From NCBI GenBank assembly GCA_001314905.1, contig LJZT01000021.1, positions 1 through 50,874 of the forward strand: a stretch of DNA of 50,874 nucleotides, written 5' to 3'. Of this stretch, positions 9,095 to 17,433 are shown piece after piece (positions within the stretch are counted from its first letter, which is position 1; every line of letters starts with the position of its first letter). Source of the stretch: Phormidium sp. OSCR. GTDB lineage: Bacteria; Cyanobacteriota; Cyanobacteriia; Cyanobacteriales; Geitlerinemataceae. A program made the translations under genes and the position numbers. Below the pieces are notes generated by a model. The model was not told where the DNA came from. It ran no database searches and saw only the letters and a list, made by a program, of their open reading frames with translations.

Positions 9095-9870
9095 TTGACT
9101 AACCCCGATCGCAAGGCCCGAACAGCCGCCTGGGTGCGATCATCTACGCAGAGCTTATTGAGGATGCTGCGGACATGGGTTTTCACGGTTCCGACGGTAA
9201 TATAGAGTTTTTCGGCGATTTGGGCGTTGTTGCAGCCACCGACGATTAACTCAAGAATTTCTAACTCTCGTTTAGTGAGGGGGTCTGATTCCATCAACTG
9301 CTGCACTTCTGAGTCAACCCCTTCGATGTGGCGAGAGTCATCACATTCCTCAGCCGTCTCGACATCGTCGATCACAGTTGTGGCCAAGGACTTGGAAGCC
9401 TCCGAGGCTAGGGTTTGACCTGACGAGGCCGCTGATTGGGATTTGCGAGCTTGACGCAGGACAATTTGGGCGATGTTGGGATCGATCCAGGTATTCCCTT
9501 CATGGGTGACTTGGATGGCTTCGAGGAGACGATCCAAACTGGCATCTTTCATGCTGTAGGAGTCTGCACCGGCGGCGAAGGCGGCCAAAACGGCGTCTTC
9601 ATTGTCGTGCATGGTCAAAATTAAGACTTTGACGTGGTGTTTGGTACTTTCGCTGGACTGACGAAACTGTTGTAACAGTTCGATCCCGTCGAGATCCGGT
9701 AAGCCAATGTCGAGAATCGCTACATCGGGTTGGGTCTCCTCAAGCACGGCTAATCCTTCTTGACCTGTGGCGGCTTCTCCGACAATATCAATAACGCCAG
9801 TTTGCTCGAGGGCCGCTCGGATGCCAACGCGAGTGAGTTCGTGGTCTTCGATCAATACGGTGCGAATCAT
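9091..9870 (-). CDS. NarL/FixJ-family response regulator
   Basis: Receiver plus LuxR-type DNA-binding regulator of 259 residues. The receiver has the acidic pair E8-D9, phospho-acceptor Asp at residue 54 (AILDIGLPDLDG), the conserved Thr in VLILTMHD and Lys in YSMKDA. A long, Ser/Glu-rich linker (about residues 145-190) leads to the helix-turn-helix LTKRELEILELIVGG...TVKTHVRSILNKL. The linker is longer than usual for the family. It is transcribed divergently from the histidine kinase at 10195, its most likely partner. The intervening 324 bases should contain the promoters of both. Confidence 0.85.
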   Translation of the reverse strand: MIRTVLIEDHELTRVGIRAALEQTGVIDIVGEAATGQEGLAVLEETQPDVAILDIGLPDLDGIELLQQFRQSSESTKHHVKVLILTMHDNEDAVLAAFAAGADSYSMKDASLDRLLEAIQVTHEGNTWIDPNIAQIVLRQARKSQSAASSGQTLASEASKSLATTVIDDVETAEECDDSRHIEGVDSEVQQLMESDPLTKRELEILELIVGGCNNAQIAEKLYITVGTVKTHVRSILNKLCVDDRTQAAVRALRSGLVN

Positions 9871-10194
9871 ACTATCTATTAAAGGATTTTGCGAAATTTA
9901 TACCGGTTAAGAGAATGGGGCAGACCCTAATCCATCAGGGGAAATCGGGTTAAACTGGGGTCAAGTTTAGGGGCAAATCGAGAGAAAACGCACTTGCGAG
10001 GCAGAATCTCCTCTGGCAAAATCAAAACAGTTTTTCGGTGATTAAATCGTTAGGAAGGGGACAGACCTCTATCTGAGTTGCTGAACCTCTTACTCAGGAT
10101 AGAGGACAAACTGCCTAAAAATTTATAACTTTGTATTATACCCCTTATTGAGCTTTGAACGATATCATCCCTAGATATTTTGTTGCCACGACCC
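9871..10194. other. Divergent regulatory region between regulator and kinase genes
   Basis: This 324-base spacer holds a strong hairpin at 10066-10105 and an AT-rich segment ending in TATTAT at 10134-10139, a possible -10 element for the kinase. A GGGG-rich stretch near 9958-9975 lies closer to the regulator. No small reading frame stands out. Confidence 0.5.
10066..10105. repeat. Long hairpin in the divergent region
   Basis: CCTCTATCTGAGT at 10066-10078 pairs with ACTCA-G-GATAGAGG at 10092-10105, a 13-bp stem with one bulged G and a 13-base loop. There is no T-run on either side, so it does not look like a terminator. It could be a protein-binding site or the stem of a small RNA. Confidence 0.6.
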
Positions 10195-11517
10195 ATGACA
10201 AATGGACCAGTCCCAATTCTTGTGATCGGCTTTGATACCGAGACGGATATTAATGCTAAAGCGGCCTTACAGGCCTTTGCAGCCCCCCAGGAGGACGATC
10301 TCGGCCCCACACTTCGTTTTTGTCAGCAGTACCCTACGGGAGACGGAAGCCGGGGAGGCGGAACTGTTGCTGGAATCCTCTTGGATGGCGATCGCCTCAA
10401 TCTCAAAGCCGTGATGGCGGCATTACGACAAGATTTTCCTCAGACGCCGATTGTGGTTACAGGGTATAATCCTGAGTTAGAAGCCGGTGAGTTGGCAGCT
10501 GGGGCCGATGAGGTGATCAATCGTCATTATTTTACCTCTGAGGGACTGGCTATGATCTGGCGGGTTCTGTTTTGTCGTGTTGGCCGCCGGCGGTTCAATC
10601 AGGGAGGAGATCTTGAGGAAGACTGCGATATTTCTTATGGGGGTGACGATCGCCAACAATTAGAGACCCGCATCAGTGAGCAGAATCGTCTCATTGCAGC
10701 TCAACATCAGGAATTGAAACGACAACGAGAGCAGATTCGCCGTCAACATCTAACTATTTTAGAGGCTTCTCGGATGAAGTCGGCCTTTCTCTCAACGGTC
10801 TCTCATGAGTTACGAACACCGTTGAATGTCATTATCGGGTTTTCTCAACTGCTATTACGCAAAAAAAATAGTTCTTTGACGCCGGTTCAAGTGCAAACGT
10901 TACAATGTATTTTTAATAACGGCAAGCAACTTTTGTCTGTTATTAATGATATCATTGAGCGGTCTAAATTAGAAGCGGGAGCCTCGGAGCTTCGTCCCAA
11001 AGCATTCAATTTAGTGCAGTTAGTCACGTCGATTGCCGGAAATGCTCGTTGGCTCTGTGAACAGAAAGGGTTAGCACTCTGGATTGATGCTAATGTCGAG
11101 AATCCTCGGGTTTTGCAAGACCATCAGGGAGTTCGCCGGGTGGTCTCAAATTTGTTAGCCAATGCCTTAAAGTTTACGGAAGATGGGGATATTTCGGTCC
11201 AAATTTGGGAAGTGACTCCTGATCGCCTCGCCATTGCAGTCTCGGATACAGGAATCGGTATCCCCCCGGAACATCTGAAGCGAATTTTTGCTGCTTTTGA
11301 ACAGTTGGATAATTCTTTGGCCCGTAATTATAACGGAGTTGGCTTAGGCTTGGCAATTGTTGATTCTCTCGTGAAAATGATGAAGGGAACAATTCATGTA
11401 GAGAGTATTCAGGGACAGGGATCAACCTTCCGGGTTGAATTACCTCGTTCTGTGCTAGATTCGGGTCTTCGTGAGTCGCGAGAGTCCAGATTTCCCTATC
11501 AAAAAAAAAACCGATAA
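10195..11517 (+). CDS. Histidine kinase with degenerate N-terminal receiver domain
   Basis: About 440 residues. Residues 1-130 resemble the last part of a receiver domain (TPIVVTGYNPELEAGELAAGADEVI) but lack an Asp in the phospho-acceptor position, so this looks like a pseudo-receiver sensor. A coiled coil (about 155-195) leads to the HisKA H-box FLSTVSHELRTPLNVIIGF with His204. The catalytic domain has an N-box (SNLLANALKFT), G1 DTGIGIP, F-box FAAFEQLD and G2 GVGLGLAI, so kinase activity is expected. No membrane segment. The start is ATG 10195; an upstream in-frame TTG adds only five residues. The receiver-kinase at 11584 follows 66 bases later on the same strand, and the divergent NarL regulator is the candidate target. 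Confidence 0.85.
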   Translation: MTNGPVPILVIGFDTETDINAKAALQAFAAPQEDDLGPTLRFCQQYPTGDGSRGGGTVAGILLDGDRLNLKAVMAALRQDFPQTPIVVTGYNPELEAGELAAGADEVINRHYFTSEGLAMIWRVLFCRVGRRRFNQGGDLEEDCDISYGGDDRQQLETRISEQNRLIAAQHQELKRQREQIRRQHLTILEASRMKSAFLSTVSHELRTPLNVIIGFSQLLLRKKNSSLTPVQVQTLQCIFNNGKQLLSVINDIIERSKLEAGASELRPKAFNLVQLVTSIAGNARWLCEQKGLALWIDANVENPRVLQDHQGVRRVVSNLLANALKFTEDGDISVQIWEVTPDRLAIAVSDTGIGIPPEHLKRIFAAFEQLDNSLARNYNGVGLGLAIVDSLVKMMKGTIHVESIQGQGSTFRVELPRSVLDSGLRESRESRFPYQKKNR

Positions 11518-11583
11518 CTCTCTTGTGCTGATCTAATTAGTCTGATTTCATTTAGACTCCATTTAATAGATATTAGTTTACGA

Positions 11584-12693
11584 ATGCTAACACCGGAACC
11601 TAAGATTGATCGAATCCTCGCTGTTGATGATTCTCCTGATAATTTGTTTCTCGTACAAGCGATTCTCGAAGATGAAGGATATCTGATTGAGTTAGCTGAG
11701 GATGGTTTTGCGGCCCTGGATGAGATTGAGGCGAATCCGCCGGATTTGATTCTTCTCGATGTTATGATGCCAAATTTGGATGGGTATGAGGTGACGCGTC
11801 GGGTGCGAACTAACCCACATTTTCCTTATATTCCCATTTTGTTGATTACCGCTCATGAAGCATCGAGTGTGGTGAAAGGGTTGGATGTGGGAGCGGATGA
11901 TTTTATCCGTAAGCCGGTGGAAATGGAGGAGTTACAGGCACGGGTGCGATCGCTGCTGCGGTTAAAGCATACCATTGATGAACGCGATCGCATGGCCCGA
12001 GAACGAGAGGATTTTGTCTCTCGCCTGACTCATGATTTACGAACCCCTTTGGTGGCCGCAGATCGAATGCTGAATTTGATGCAATCTCAGGCGTTTGGGG
12101 AGATTTCTGAGTCCATGGATGAGGCGATCGCCACCATGATTCGCAGCAATAATAATTTGCTGGATATGGTAAATTTACTCTTAGAAGTCTATCGCTATGA
12201 GGCAGGACGAAAACAGTTAACCTTTGCGCCGTTTAATCTCTGCGAAACCCTGCACGAGATTTTAGATGAACTGACCCCCATTGCTCAAGATAAGCAGATT
12301 GAGATTATCCGCGAGTTTCAAGACGATAGTTGTGAGGTGGTTGGCGATCGCCTCGAACTCTATCGCGTTTTTATGAATCTGATTGGCAATGCGATTAAGT
12401 TTACCGATAAGGGAACGGTTCAATTGCGACTTTATCGCTCTCCGGTTCCTAATCCCTGGTTGATGTTAGAGATTGAAGATACAGGAATTGGAATTAGTGC
12501 CAGCGATCGCGCCAGTCTCTTTACTCGTTTTCGTCAAGGTCATCACAAACGCTCGGGAAGTGGGTTAGGCTTACATCTGTGCCAGCGAATTGTCGATGCT
12601 CATCAGGGTAAAATTGAGGTGATTTCAGAAGTCGGTCGAGGCAGCCTATTTCGGATTAAATTACCGCTGGAGATGCCTGGGACTTGCCGATAA
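11584..12693 (+). CDS. Response regulator-histidine kinase fusion (REC-HisKA-HATPase)
   Basis: The 369-residue protein opens with a complete receiver: D15-D16 (AVDDSPDN), acceptor Asp59 (LILLDVMMPNLDGYE), Thr in LLITAHE and Lys110 in DFIRKPVE. It continues into a kinase core with the H-box FVSRLTHDLRTPLVAA (His150), N-box NLIGNAIKFTDKG, G1 EDTGIGIS and G2 GSGLGLHL. This REC-first order is common in cyanobacterial phosphorelays, where the receiver takes phosphate from an upstream kinase and controls the second kinase. The preceding kinase gene is the obvious donor candidate. The 3' end overlaps the convergent TPR gene by 33 bases. Confidence 0.85.
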   Translation: MLTPEPKIDRILAVDDSPDNLFLVQAILEDEGYLIELAEDGFAALDEIEANPPDLILLDVMMPNLDGYEVTRRVRTNPHFPYIPILLITAHEASSVVKGLDVGADDFIRKPVEMEELQARVRSLLRLKHTIDERDRMAREREDFVSRLTHDLRTPLVAADRMLNLMQSQAFGEISESMDEAIATMIRSNNNLLDMVNLLLEVYRYEAGRKQLTFAPFNLCETLHEILDELTPIAQDKQIEIIREFQDDSCEVVGDRLELYRVFMNLIGNAIKFTDKGTVQLRLYRSPVPNPWLMLEIEDTGIGISASDRASLFTRFRQGHHKRSGSGLGLHLCQRIVDAHQGKIEVISEVGRGSLFRIKLPLEMPGTCR

Positions 12694-13125
12694 TTGCGCC
12701 TGAGATTGGCGAGTTACGACGTAATCTCGCATTTGTTGAGCATTGCGATAGTCTTCTTGGCGTTCGAGTTGGCGATAGAGTTCAACGGCGGTGGCTAAGT
12801 CGGCGATCGCCGCATCATAATCTTGATATAAATACTGAGTCCAACCCCGTAACTCAAGCAGTTCGGGGTTATTTCCTCGGGCCAACTCAATCGCTTTATC
12901 AAAGGCAAAAATAGCATTATGATAATCTCCCACCGCCGCCGCATCTCGTCCGACAATTTCCCAATCTTCGGCAGTATTTAAGTGGTCAGGAATCGACTGT
13001 TGCTCATAGTCTGGCGGCGTAAATACGCCCTCAGAGTTACCCAACGCCGCCTGTCCACCGAGGCTCAACGAGGCGGCGATCGCACCCACCACAGCCACTC
13101 GAATGAGTTGGTTTTGTCTAAACAT
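12661..13125 (-). CDS. Exported TPR-repeat protein
   Basis: The 154-residue protein has a signal peptide (about residues 1-29, with VAVVGAIAASLSLGGQAALG). It continues with two to three tetratricopeptide-like helical pairs, the clearest being DAAAVGDYHNAIFAFDKAIEL and LYQDYDAAIADLATAVELYRQL. It should be a small periplasmic scaffold. It lies 160 bases downstream of the B12/iron-type permease gene on the same strand; the gap suggests its own promoter, so membership in the uptake operon is not certain. Its last 33 bases overlap the convergent receiver-kinase gene. Confidence 0.7.
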   Translation of the reverse strand: MFRQNQLIRVAVVGAIAASLSLGGQAALGNSEGVFTPPDYEQQSIPDHLNTAEDWEIVGRDAAAVGDYHNAIFAFDKAIELARGNNPELLELRGWTQYLYQDYDAAIADLATAVELYRQLERQEDYRNAQQMRDYVVTRQSQAQLSASPRHLQR

Positions 13126-13285
13126 AAAACGTACCTAATTATCATCAATAGTTCTCACTCTGAACCCTTAACAATGACCATTCAGAGAAAATTAAACTAA
13201 TTTGATCCTAATTAAAACCGCTCCTAAACCCATCTATCCCCAGAAAGGAATCTCACTCTACCCAGAGAAAGACTTATGCAAATTA

Positions 13286-14281
13286 TTAATGATTAGTCCC
13301 CCGTTGCAGAATCGCATGAGTGACAATCGGGGCGCCAATCATCGCCATCACCGCATTCAACGGCAAAACAATATCCTGACCTGGAACCTGCGCCATCCAA
13401 TCCGCCAACAACGCCAACATCGCCCCCAACAGCATCACCGCCGGGAGTAACCGCAACACATTGGACGTATTCCACAGAGAACGAGCCAAATGAGGCACTG
13501 CAACCCCCAAAAAAGCAATTGGGCCACAAAACGCCGTCACCGTTCCCGCCAAAATCGCCGTACTCAGCAGCGTCAGCAACTGCACCCGTTGCAGCCGTAA
13601 CCCCAACCCAATCGCCGTCATATCCCCCAACAGCAACAAATTCAGAGACTTCGCCAACCCAGCCGCCAACAGCAACCCCAGCAGCACCATTCCCACAAAA
13701 AGCGTCATCCGTTGCCAAGGAATCCCCGCAAAACTGCCAAACGTCCAAGTCAAATAAGCTTGAATCCGCTCCCGAGAACTAAAATGCAGCAAAATCGTCA
13801 CCAGAGCGTTCACCCCATAGCCAAACATCAACCCCAACAACAGCAACCGTTCCCGACTGCGAACCCTCCGGGCCATCAGCATCACCAATCCCAACACCAC
13901 CGCCGCACCCAAACTAGCCGCCAGCACCCGACTCCAGGGGCCAACCTGGCCCAGCAACACCACCAGAGCCACCCCCAAACTGGCTCCCGAACTAATCCCC
14001 AAAACAAACGGCCCCGCCAGAGGATTCCCAAACAGCACCTGCATTTGCAACCCCGACACCGACAACGCCACCCCCGCCACCATCGCCGTCACCGCTTTCG
14101 GGAGGCGAAAGGTCATGACAATGGTGGCCCAAGTGGGGTCTTGAGGCGGTTGTCCCCAGAAAATTCGCAGCATTTCCCCCGCTGGAATCTCCACCGACCC
14201 CACCGCCAAACTGACATAAAGAATGAGCAAAAACAGAAGGACAACGCCCCAACTAATTCCGACTCGTCGTCCAAAGCTCAC
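13286..14281 (-). CDS. btuC: BtuC/FecCD-type ABC transporter permease, likely for cobalamin
   Basis: Inner-membrane permease of 331 residues with nine to ten hydrophobic segments and the family motifs FRLPKAVTAMVAGVALSVSG near the N terminus, GNPLAGPFVLGISSGA, and the coupling region FCGPIAFLGVAVPHLAR. The family imports vitamin B12, haem or ferric siderophores. Corrinoid is preferred here because the operon's first gene follows a cobalamin riboswitch. It is 29 bases downstream of the phosphoesterase gene and should be the last core gene of the operon. No ABC ATPase gene (BtuD) adjoins it, so the ATPase must be encoded elsewhere or shared. Confidence 0.8.
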   Translation of the reverse strand: MSFGRRVGISWGVVLLFLLILYVSLAVGSVEIPAGEMLRIFWGQPPQDPTWATIVMTFRLPKAVTAMVAGVALSVSGLQMQVLFGNPLAGPFVLGISSGASLGVALVVLLGQVGPWSRVLAASLGAAVVLGLVMLMARRVRSRERLLLLGLMFGYGVNALVTILLHFSSRERIQAYLTWTFGSFAGIPWQRMTLFVGMVLLGLLLAAGLAKSLNLLLLGDMTAIGLGLRLQRVQLLTLLSTAILAGTVTAFCGPIAFLGVAVPHLARSLWNTSNVLRLLPAVMLLGAMLALLADWMAQVPGQDIVLPLNAVMAMIGAPIVTHAILQRGTNH

Positions 14282-14310
14282 AACAGTATTATCTCCAGAA
14301 TAAACAGCAC

Positions 14311-15057
14311 CTAACCAGGATGAGAACGAATCACCTCAGTCTGATAAGTTCCATCCTCAAACAAACTTAAACCCCGAAATCCCGGATAGGCTTCCTCCTC
14401 ACTCGCCCCCTCCCGTAGCACCTGTTTACAAGTCGAAGGAGTTCCACAAAAATGAATGCCGTGATGCTCTTGGTCAAACTCTAAATGGACATGACCAAAG
14501 AGGACAAGTTTCACCTGAGGAAAGCCAGTCAAACAGTTGAGAAATTCTTGAGAATTTTGCAAACCAATAGTATCGAGCCAATCAAGTCCCATCGGAATAG
14601 GATGATGATGTAACACCACCACCGTCGGCTGAGAACAAGCCGTTAAGGATTGCTCTAACGCCTGAAGTTGAGCCTCACTAAAATAGCCTTCTCCCGATTC
14701 CGCAGTCTCTAACGTAGAGTCCAGGAGTAGAACCTGCCAACCTTGACCTTGAACAACCTTATCCGCGAGAAAGGGTGAGTCTTTAAATTCCCGATTTAAG
14801 ATATCGACGTCATCGTGATTTCCGGGAATATAGTAAGTTGGCAAATTGAGAGGCGCAATTCGTTCAATCAGATGTTGATAGGCTTGGGGTTCTCCCCGAT
14901 GGGTTAAATCTCCCGTAAGCAGCAGAACATCAGGCTTCCAGGTTATGACTTCTGTGACGACATCCCCGAGGGAGTCCCACGTCACTAAACCTCGCATCGC
15001 AGTGTTGCGGTCAGCAAAGAGATGAGTATCGGTGATTTGAGCAATTTTGAGAACCAT
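14311..15057 (-). CDS. Calcineurin-like metallophosphoesterase (CpdA-like)
   Basis: About 248 residues with all metal-ligand motifs of the calcineurin-like phosphoesterase fold: ITDTHLF (DxH), LLTGDLTHRG (GDxxH), IPGNHDD (GNHD), VVLHHHPIP and LFGHVHLEF (GHxH). The order and length fit class III cyclic-nucleotide phosphodiesterases such as CpdA. There is no signal peptide. It starts four bases after the binding-lipoprotein stop and ends 29 bases before the permease, so it is embedded in the B12 uptake operon. A cobalamin-linked phosphatase role is therefore possible, but nothing in the sequence shows it; hydrolysis of cAMP or another phosphoester is equally possible. Confidence 0.8.
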   Translation of the reverse strand: MVLKIAQITDTHLFADRNTAMRGLVTWDSLGDVVTEVITWKPDVLLLTGDLTHRGEPQAYQHLIERIAPLNLPTYYIPGNHDDVDILNREFKDSPFLADKVVQGQGWQVLLLDSTLETAESGEGYFSEAQLQALEQSLTACSQPTVVVLHHHPIPMGLDWLDTIGLQNSQEFLNCLTGFPQVKLVLFGHVHLEFDQEHHGIHFCGTPSTCKQVLREGASEEEAYPGFRGLSLFEDGTYQTEVIRSHPG

Positions 15058-15061
15058 AAGA

Positions 15062-16273
15062 CTATTCGAGCTTTTGATAATAGGTTTTTTCTGCATCTGG
15101 GAGCAGATTTGGGTGAAAAATCTGAATCAAATCGGCTAAAATTAGGTTAGGGTAGAGAATCCCCATTTCCCAATAGTCATTGCCGCCAAATTCGTTGACT
15201 CGTTTACTATTATTATAGATGCGATCGCCCTGCCAAGCCGCAAAATTTCCATAGCGTGGGTCATCCTCAATCACATCAGCCCGAGTTCGCCAATTACTAT
15301 TGACATTTACCCAGAAATCTGCATCTCTTGCCCGCTGATAGACCACCTCAAAATCCAGAGGAACCGTCCATTGACTGTCCAGGTCATCCCAGAGATAATC
15401 CGCCCCCGCATCCCGCAAAAACTGGGCTGCATAACTATTAGCACCTGGAACATACCAAGTATTCGTTGAACTAAACCCCGTAAACACCGTTGGCCGAGAC
15501 GTATCATCAGCAATCGCCGCCGCCACCCGTTGACTCAACTCCTGATAATCAGCACGAATCTCCTCAAACACCTCTTTTGCTTTTCCCTCTTGATTGAGAA
15601 ACAACGCCGTAAACTTCAGCCATTCCGACCGTCCCAGAGGAGACATTTCCAAATACTCCGAATTCAGCACAACCCGTAAACCCGCATTCTCCAACATCAG
15701 CACCGTATCCGAACTTGACCCCCCCGCATCAAAAGTCATCACGATATCAGGATTAAGACTCAAAATCGCCTCAACATTAACCACCTGATTGCGGCTCACA
15801 TCGCGAATCTTTTGCTGTTTCACTCGTTCTATGACAGCAGGAGTTTGAGTAATCTGAGTATCACTCATTCCCACCAAGCGATTAACCCGGTCTAGCGCCG
15901 CAAAATGGGGTAAATAAGTCGTCGATAACACCACCACCGACGGCACCGGAACCTCAACCACCGTAGCCTCACCGATATCATCAGGAATGGGGGTTCCACA
16001 TTGAACTAAAACATACTCAACGGGGTCATTCGCCTCAGGATGAGGAGAAGCGAGCGTAACTCGTTTATAGTGACCGTGATAGTCCACCTCAAACCCCGTC
16101 GCAAACTCCACCTGAACCTTATCCGGGAAATAATCCCGACTGGGGTCAAACTCCTGCACACAATCAGGAGAAAGCGGACGTTGCACCACCGGAGAAACTG
16201 AGTTTTGAACACAAGCATTCAGACCCAATCCAAGGAGAAATAGCACCGGAGTAATTCGCAGAGATAGTCGCAT
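15062..16273 (-). CDS. btuF: ABC transporter substrate-binding lipoprotein, BtuF/FepB-like
   Basis: Periplasmic binding protein of about 403 residues. A lipoprotein signal ends in LGLNAC at the N terminus. Class III binding-protein features follow: VVVLSTTYLPHFAALDRVNRLVGM, NVEAILSLNPDIVMTFDAG, and a C-terminal lobe with the RDADFWVNVNSNWR and YNNSKRVNEFGGNDYWE stretches. The extra 90 residues before the first lobe are unusual for BtuF. Annotation by similarity alone would say iron siderophore; the riboswitch-led operon argues for corrinoid. ATG 16273 is preferred over TTG 16279 because AGGA lies nine bases upstream. Three to four bases separate it from the phosphoesterase gene. Confidence 0.75.
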   Translation of the reverse strand: MRLSLRITPVLFLLGLGLNACVQNSVSPVVQRPLSPDCVQEFDPSRDYFPDKVQVEFATGFEVDYHGHYKRVTLASPHPEANDPVEYVLVQCGTPIPDDIGEATVVEVPVPSVVVLSTTYLPHFAALDRVNRLVGMSDTQITQTPAVIERVKQQKIRDVSRNQVVNVEAILSLNPDIVMTFDAGGSSSDTVLMLENAGLRVVLNSEYLEMSPLGRSEWLKFTALFLNQEGKAKEVFEEIRADYQELSQRVAAAIADDTSRPTVFTGFSSTNTWYVPGANSYAAQFLRDAGADYLWDDLDSQWTVPLDFEVVYQRARDADFWVNVNSNWRTRADVIEDDPRYGNFAAWQGDRIYNNSKRVNEFGGNDYWEMGILYPNLILADLIQIFHPNLLPDAEKTYYQKLE

Positions 16274-16322
16274 CAACAAATCCTATTTTAATTCAACAAA
16301 TCCTGTCGGGGCGAACCCTTGT

Positions 16323-16355
16323 GGTCGGCCAGGATATTTCGGAAATTATCCGACC
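16323..16355. repeat. Inverted repeat upstream of the binding-protein gene
   Basis: GGTCGG near 16329 and CCGACC near 16350 flank a second arm pair (GATA-TTT / AAA-TTATC) around CGG, giving a hairpin with an internal loop. It overlaps a copy of the dispersed GGGGCGAACCCTTGTGGTCG repeat and lies about 55 bases before the binding-lipoprotein start. Confidence 0.5.
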
Positions 16356-16408
16356 CATTTAATCACCAATATATTGAATGTAACGTCACGATTTTTTCCT
16401 GAGTCCCA

Positions 16409-16472
16409 GATGCGTTCCGGCAGTTCCAACATTTTGCTATCATTCAATCCACCTAACTCGCCGGAACACATC
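16409..16472. repeat. Strong 13-bp hairpin in the operon spacer
   Basis: GATGCGTTCCGGC at 16409-16421 pairs with GCCGGAACACATC at 16460-16472, with one mismatch (a G-U pair in one orientation) and a 38-base loop. It sits in the 245-base gap between the ferredoxin-type gene and the binding-lipoprotein gene. There is no T-run after it on either strand. An mRNA processing or stabilising hairpin or a small repeat element are possible. Confidence 0.6.
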
Positions 16473-16518
16473 CTACCGACCCAGGCAACCACAAGGGATG
16501 GCCCCTACGTGATTAACC

Positions 16519-17391
16519 TCACGACTGCGGAGGATATAAATGCTCTTGAACAGGCGTTCCTTGCACTAAATGTTCAGACACAATCCGACGCGCCACCTCC
16601 GGTTTCACACGACTGTACCAAGTCCTATCTCCCGAATAAAAAACAATCGGTCCCAACTGACAGACTTCCAAACATCCCGCCGTGCGAACCGTCACATCCA
16701 ATCCCGCCTCCTCCACAGCAGATTCCAACGCCTCAAACACCGGTTCCCACTTGCGAGACGGATTACAGCGACTCGACCGACAAACCGCCAAATAGGGACG
16801 TTTTAGGGGATTTTCCTCAAAGGGAATCGGCCGTTCTCCCAAGATATAAATTGAGCGCAACTCATCATAAAGCGCCAACTTTTCTAACAAGGGTTTTCCT
16901 TCCGGGAGAACATCCTCATCCTCCCCCAGCAAGGGATTGGGTAAAAACAGATTCATCATCCGTTCTCCCTCCCCATTCCAAAACTGAATCCCCCAACTTC
17001 TCGGCTGGCCCGCTTCATTCAAACGCCGATAGAACGCACCCCGACTTAAACGCCGCTGTTGTCGTAACTCTGGGGGAGTTTTGCAATGGGGACCTCCCAG
17101 ATGCTCTTCTAAACAGAGATGTAAATGCCAACCTTCTGTCACAACCGTTAAATAACCGTCATACAATAAACAGGTTTTGGGAGGCGCCGTCAGTTCCAAT
17201 TCCAGGACACTTCCCTGAACCACATGACCTACGCCAATTTCCGACCAATGGTTTTGAAACAGGTCATATAACAGGGGACCCGTGACATCACTAGAAATGG
17301 GGAAATCTTCATATTCTAGGGTTCCTCCTTGCGGGGTGGGTTCTGTGGTTTTGCGGTTGAGAGGGGCAAGCCAAGGCTGAAAGTTTGTCAT
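16519..17391 (-). CDS. Two-domain protein: unknown domain fused to thioredoxin-like [2Fe-2S] ferredoxin
   Basis: The 290-residue protein has two parts. Residues about 25-185 form a domain seen as a separate protein of about 180 residues in proteobacteria, with GPLLYDLFQNHWSEIGVG, GWHLHLCLEEH, RGAFYRRLNEAG, SWGIQFWNGEGE and NLFLPNPLL. Its function is unknown. Residues about 195-290 are a thioredoxin-like [2Fe-2S] ferredoxin: LAVCRSSRC, then TAGCLEVCQLGPIVFY and WYSRVKPEVARRIVSEHL. The protein is cytoplasmic. It lies 42 bases downstream of the TonB-dependent receptor gene, under the same cobalamin riboswitch. A reductive step on imported corrinoid, such as removing the upper ligand, is a reasonable inference but unproven. 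Confidence 0.75.
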   Translation of the reverse strand: MTNFQPWLAPLNRKTTEPTPQGGTLEYEDFPISSDVTGPLLYDLFQNHWSEIGVGHVVQGSVLELELTAPPKTCLLYDGYLTVVTEGWHLHLCLEEHLGGPHCKTPPELRQQRRLSRGAFYRRLNEAGQPRSWGIQFWNGEGERMMNLFLPNPLLGEDEDVLPEGKPLLEKLALYDELRSIYILGERPIPFEENPLKRPYLAVCRSSRCNPSRKWEPVFEALESAVEEAGLDVTVRTAGCLEVCQLGPIVFYSGDRTWYSRVKPEVARRIVSEHLVQGTPVQEHLYPPQS

Positions 17392-17433
17392 GATACAATA
17401 GGTAAATAACTCTGTTTCTCTTGTAGCATACTC

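Noticed and set aside
13712-14314. Gln/His/Pro-rich plus-strand frame
   Set aside because: Antisense to the permease gene and low-complexity; no conserved features.
16374-17285. 303-codon plus-strand frame
   Set aside because: It is antisense to the ferredoxin-fusion gene; its Pro/His/Thr-rich composition is what an antisense reading of this gene would give.
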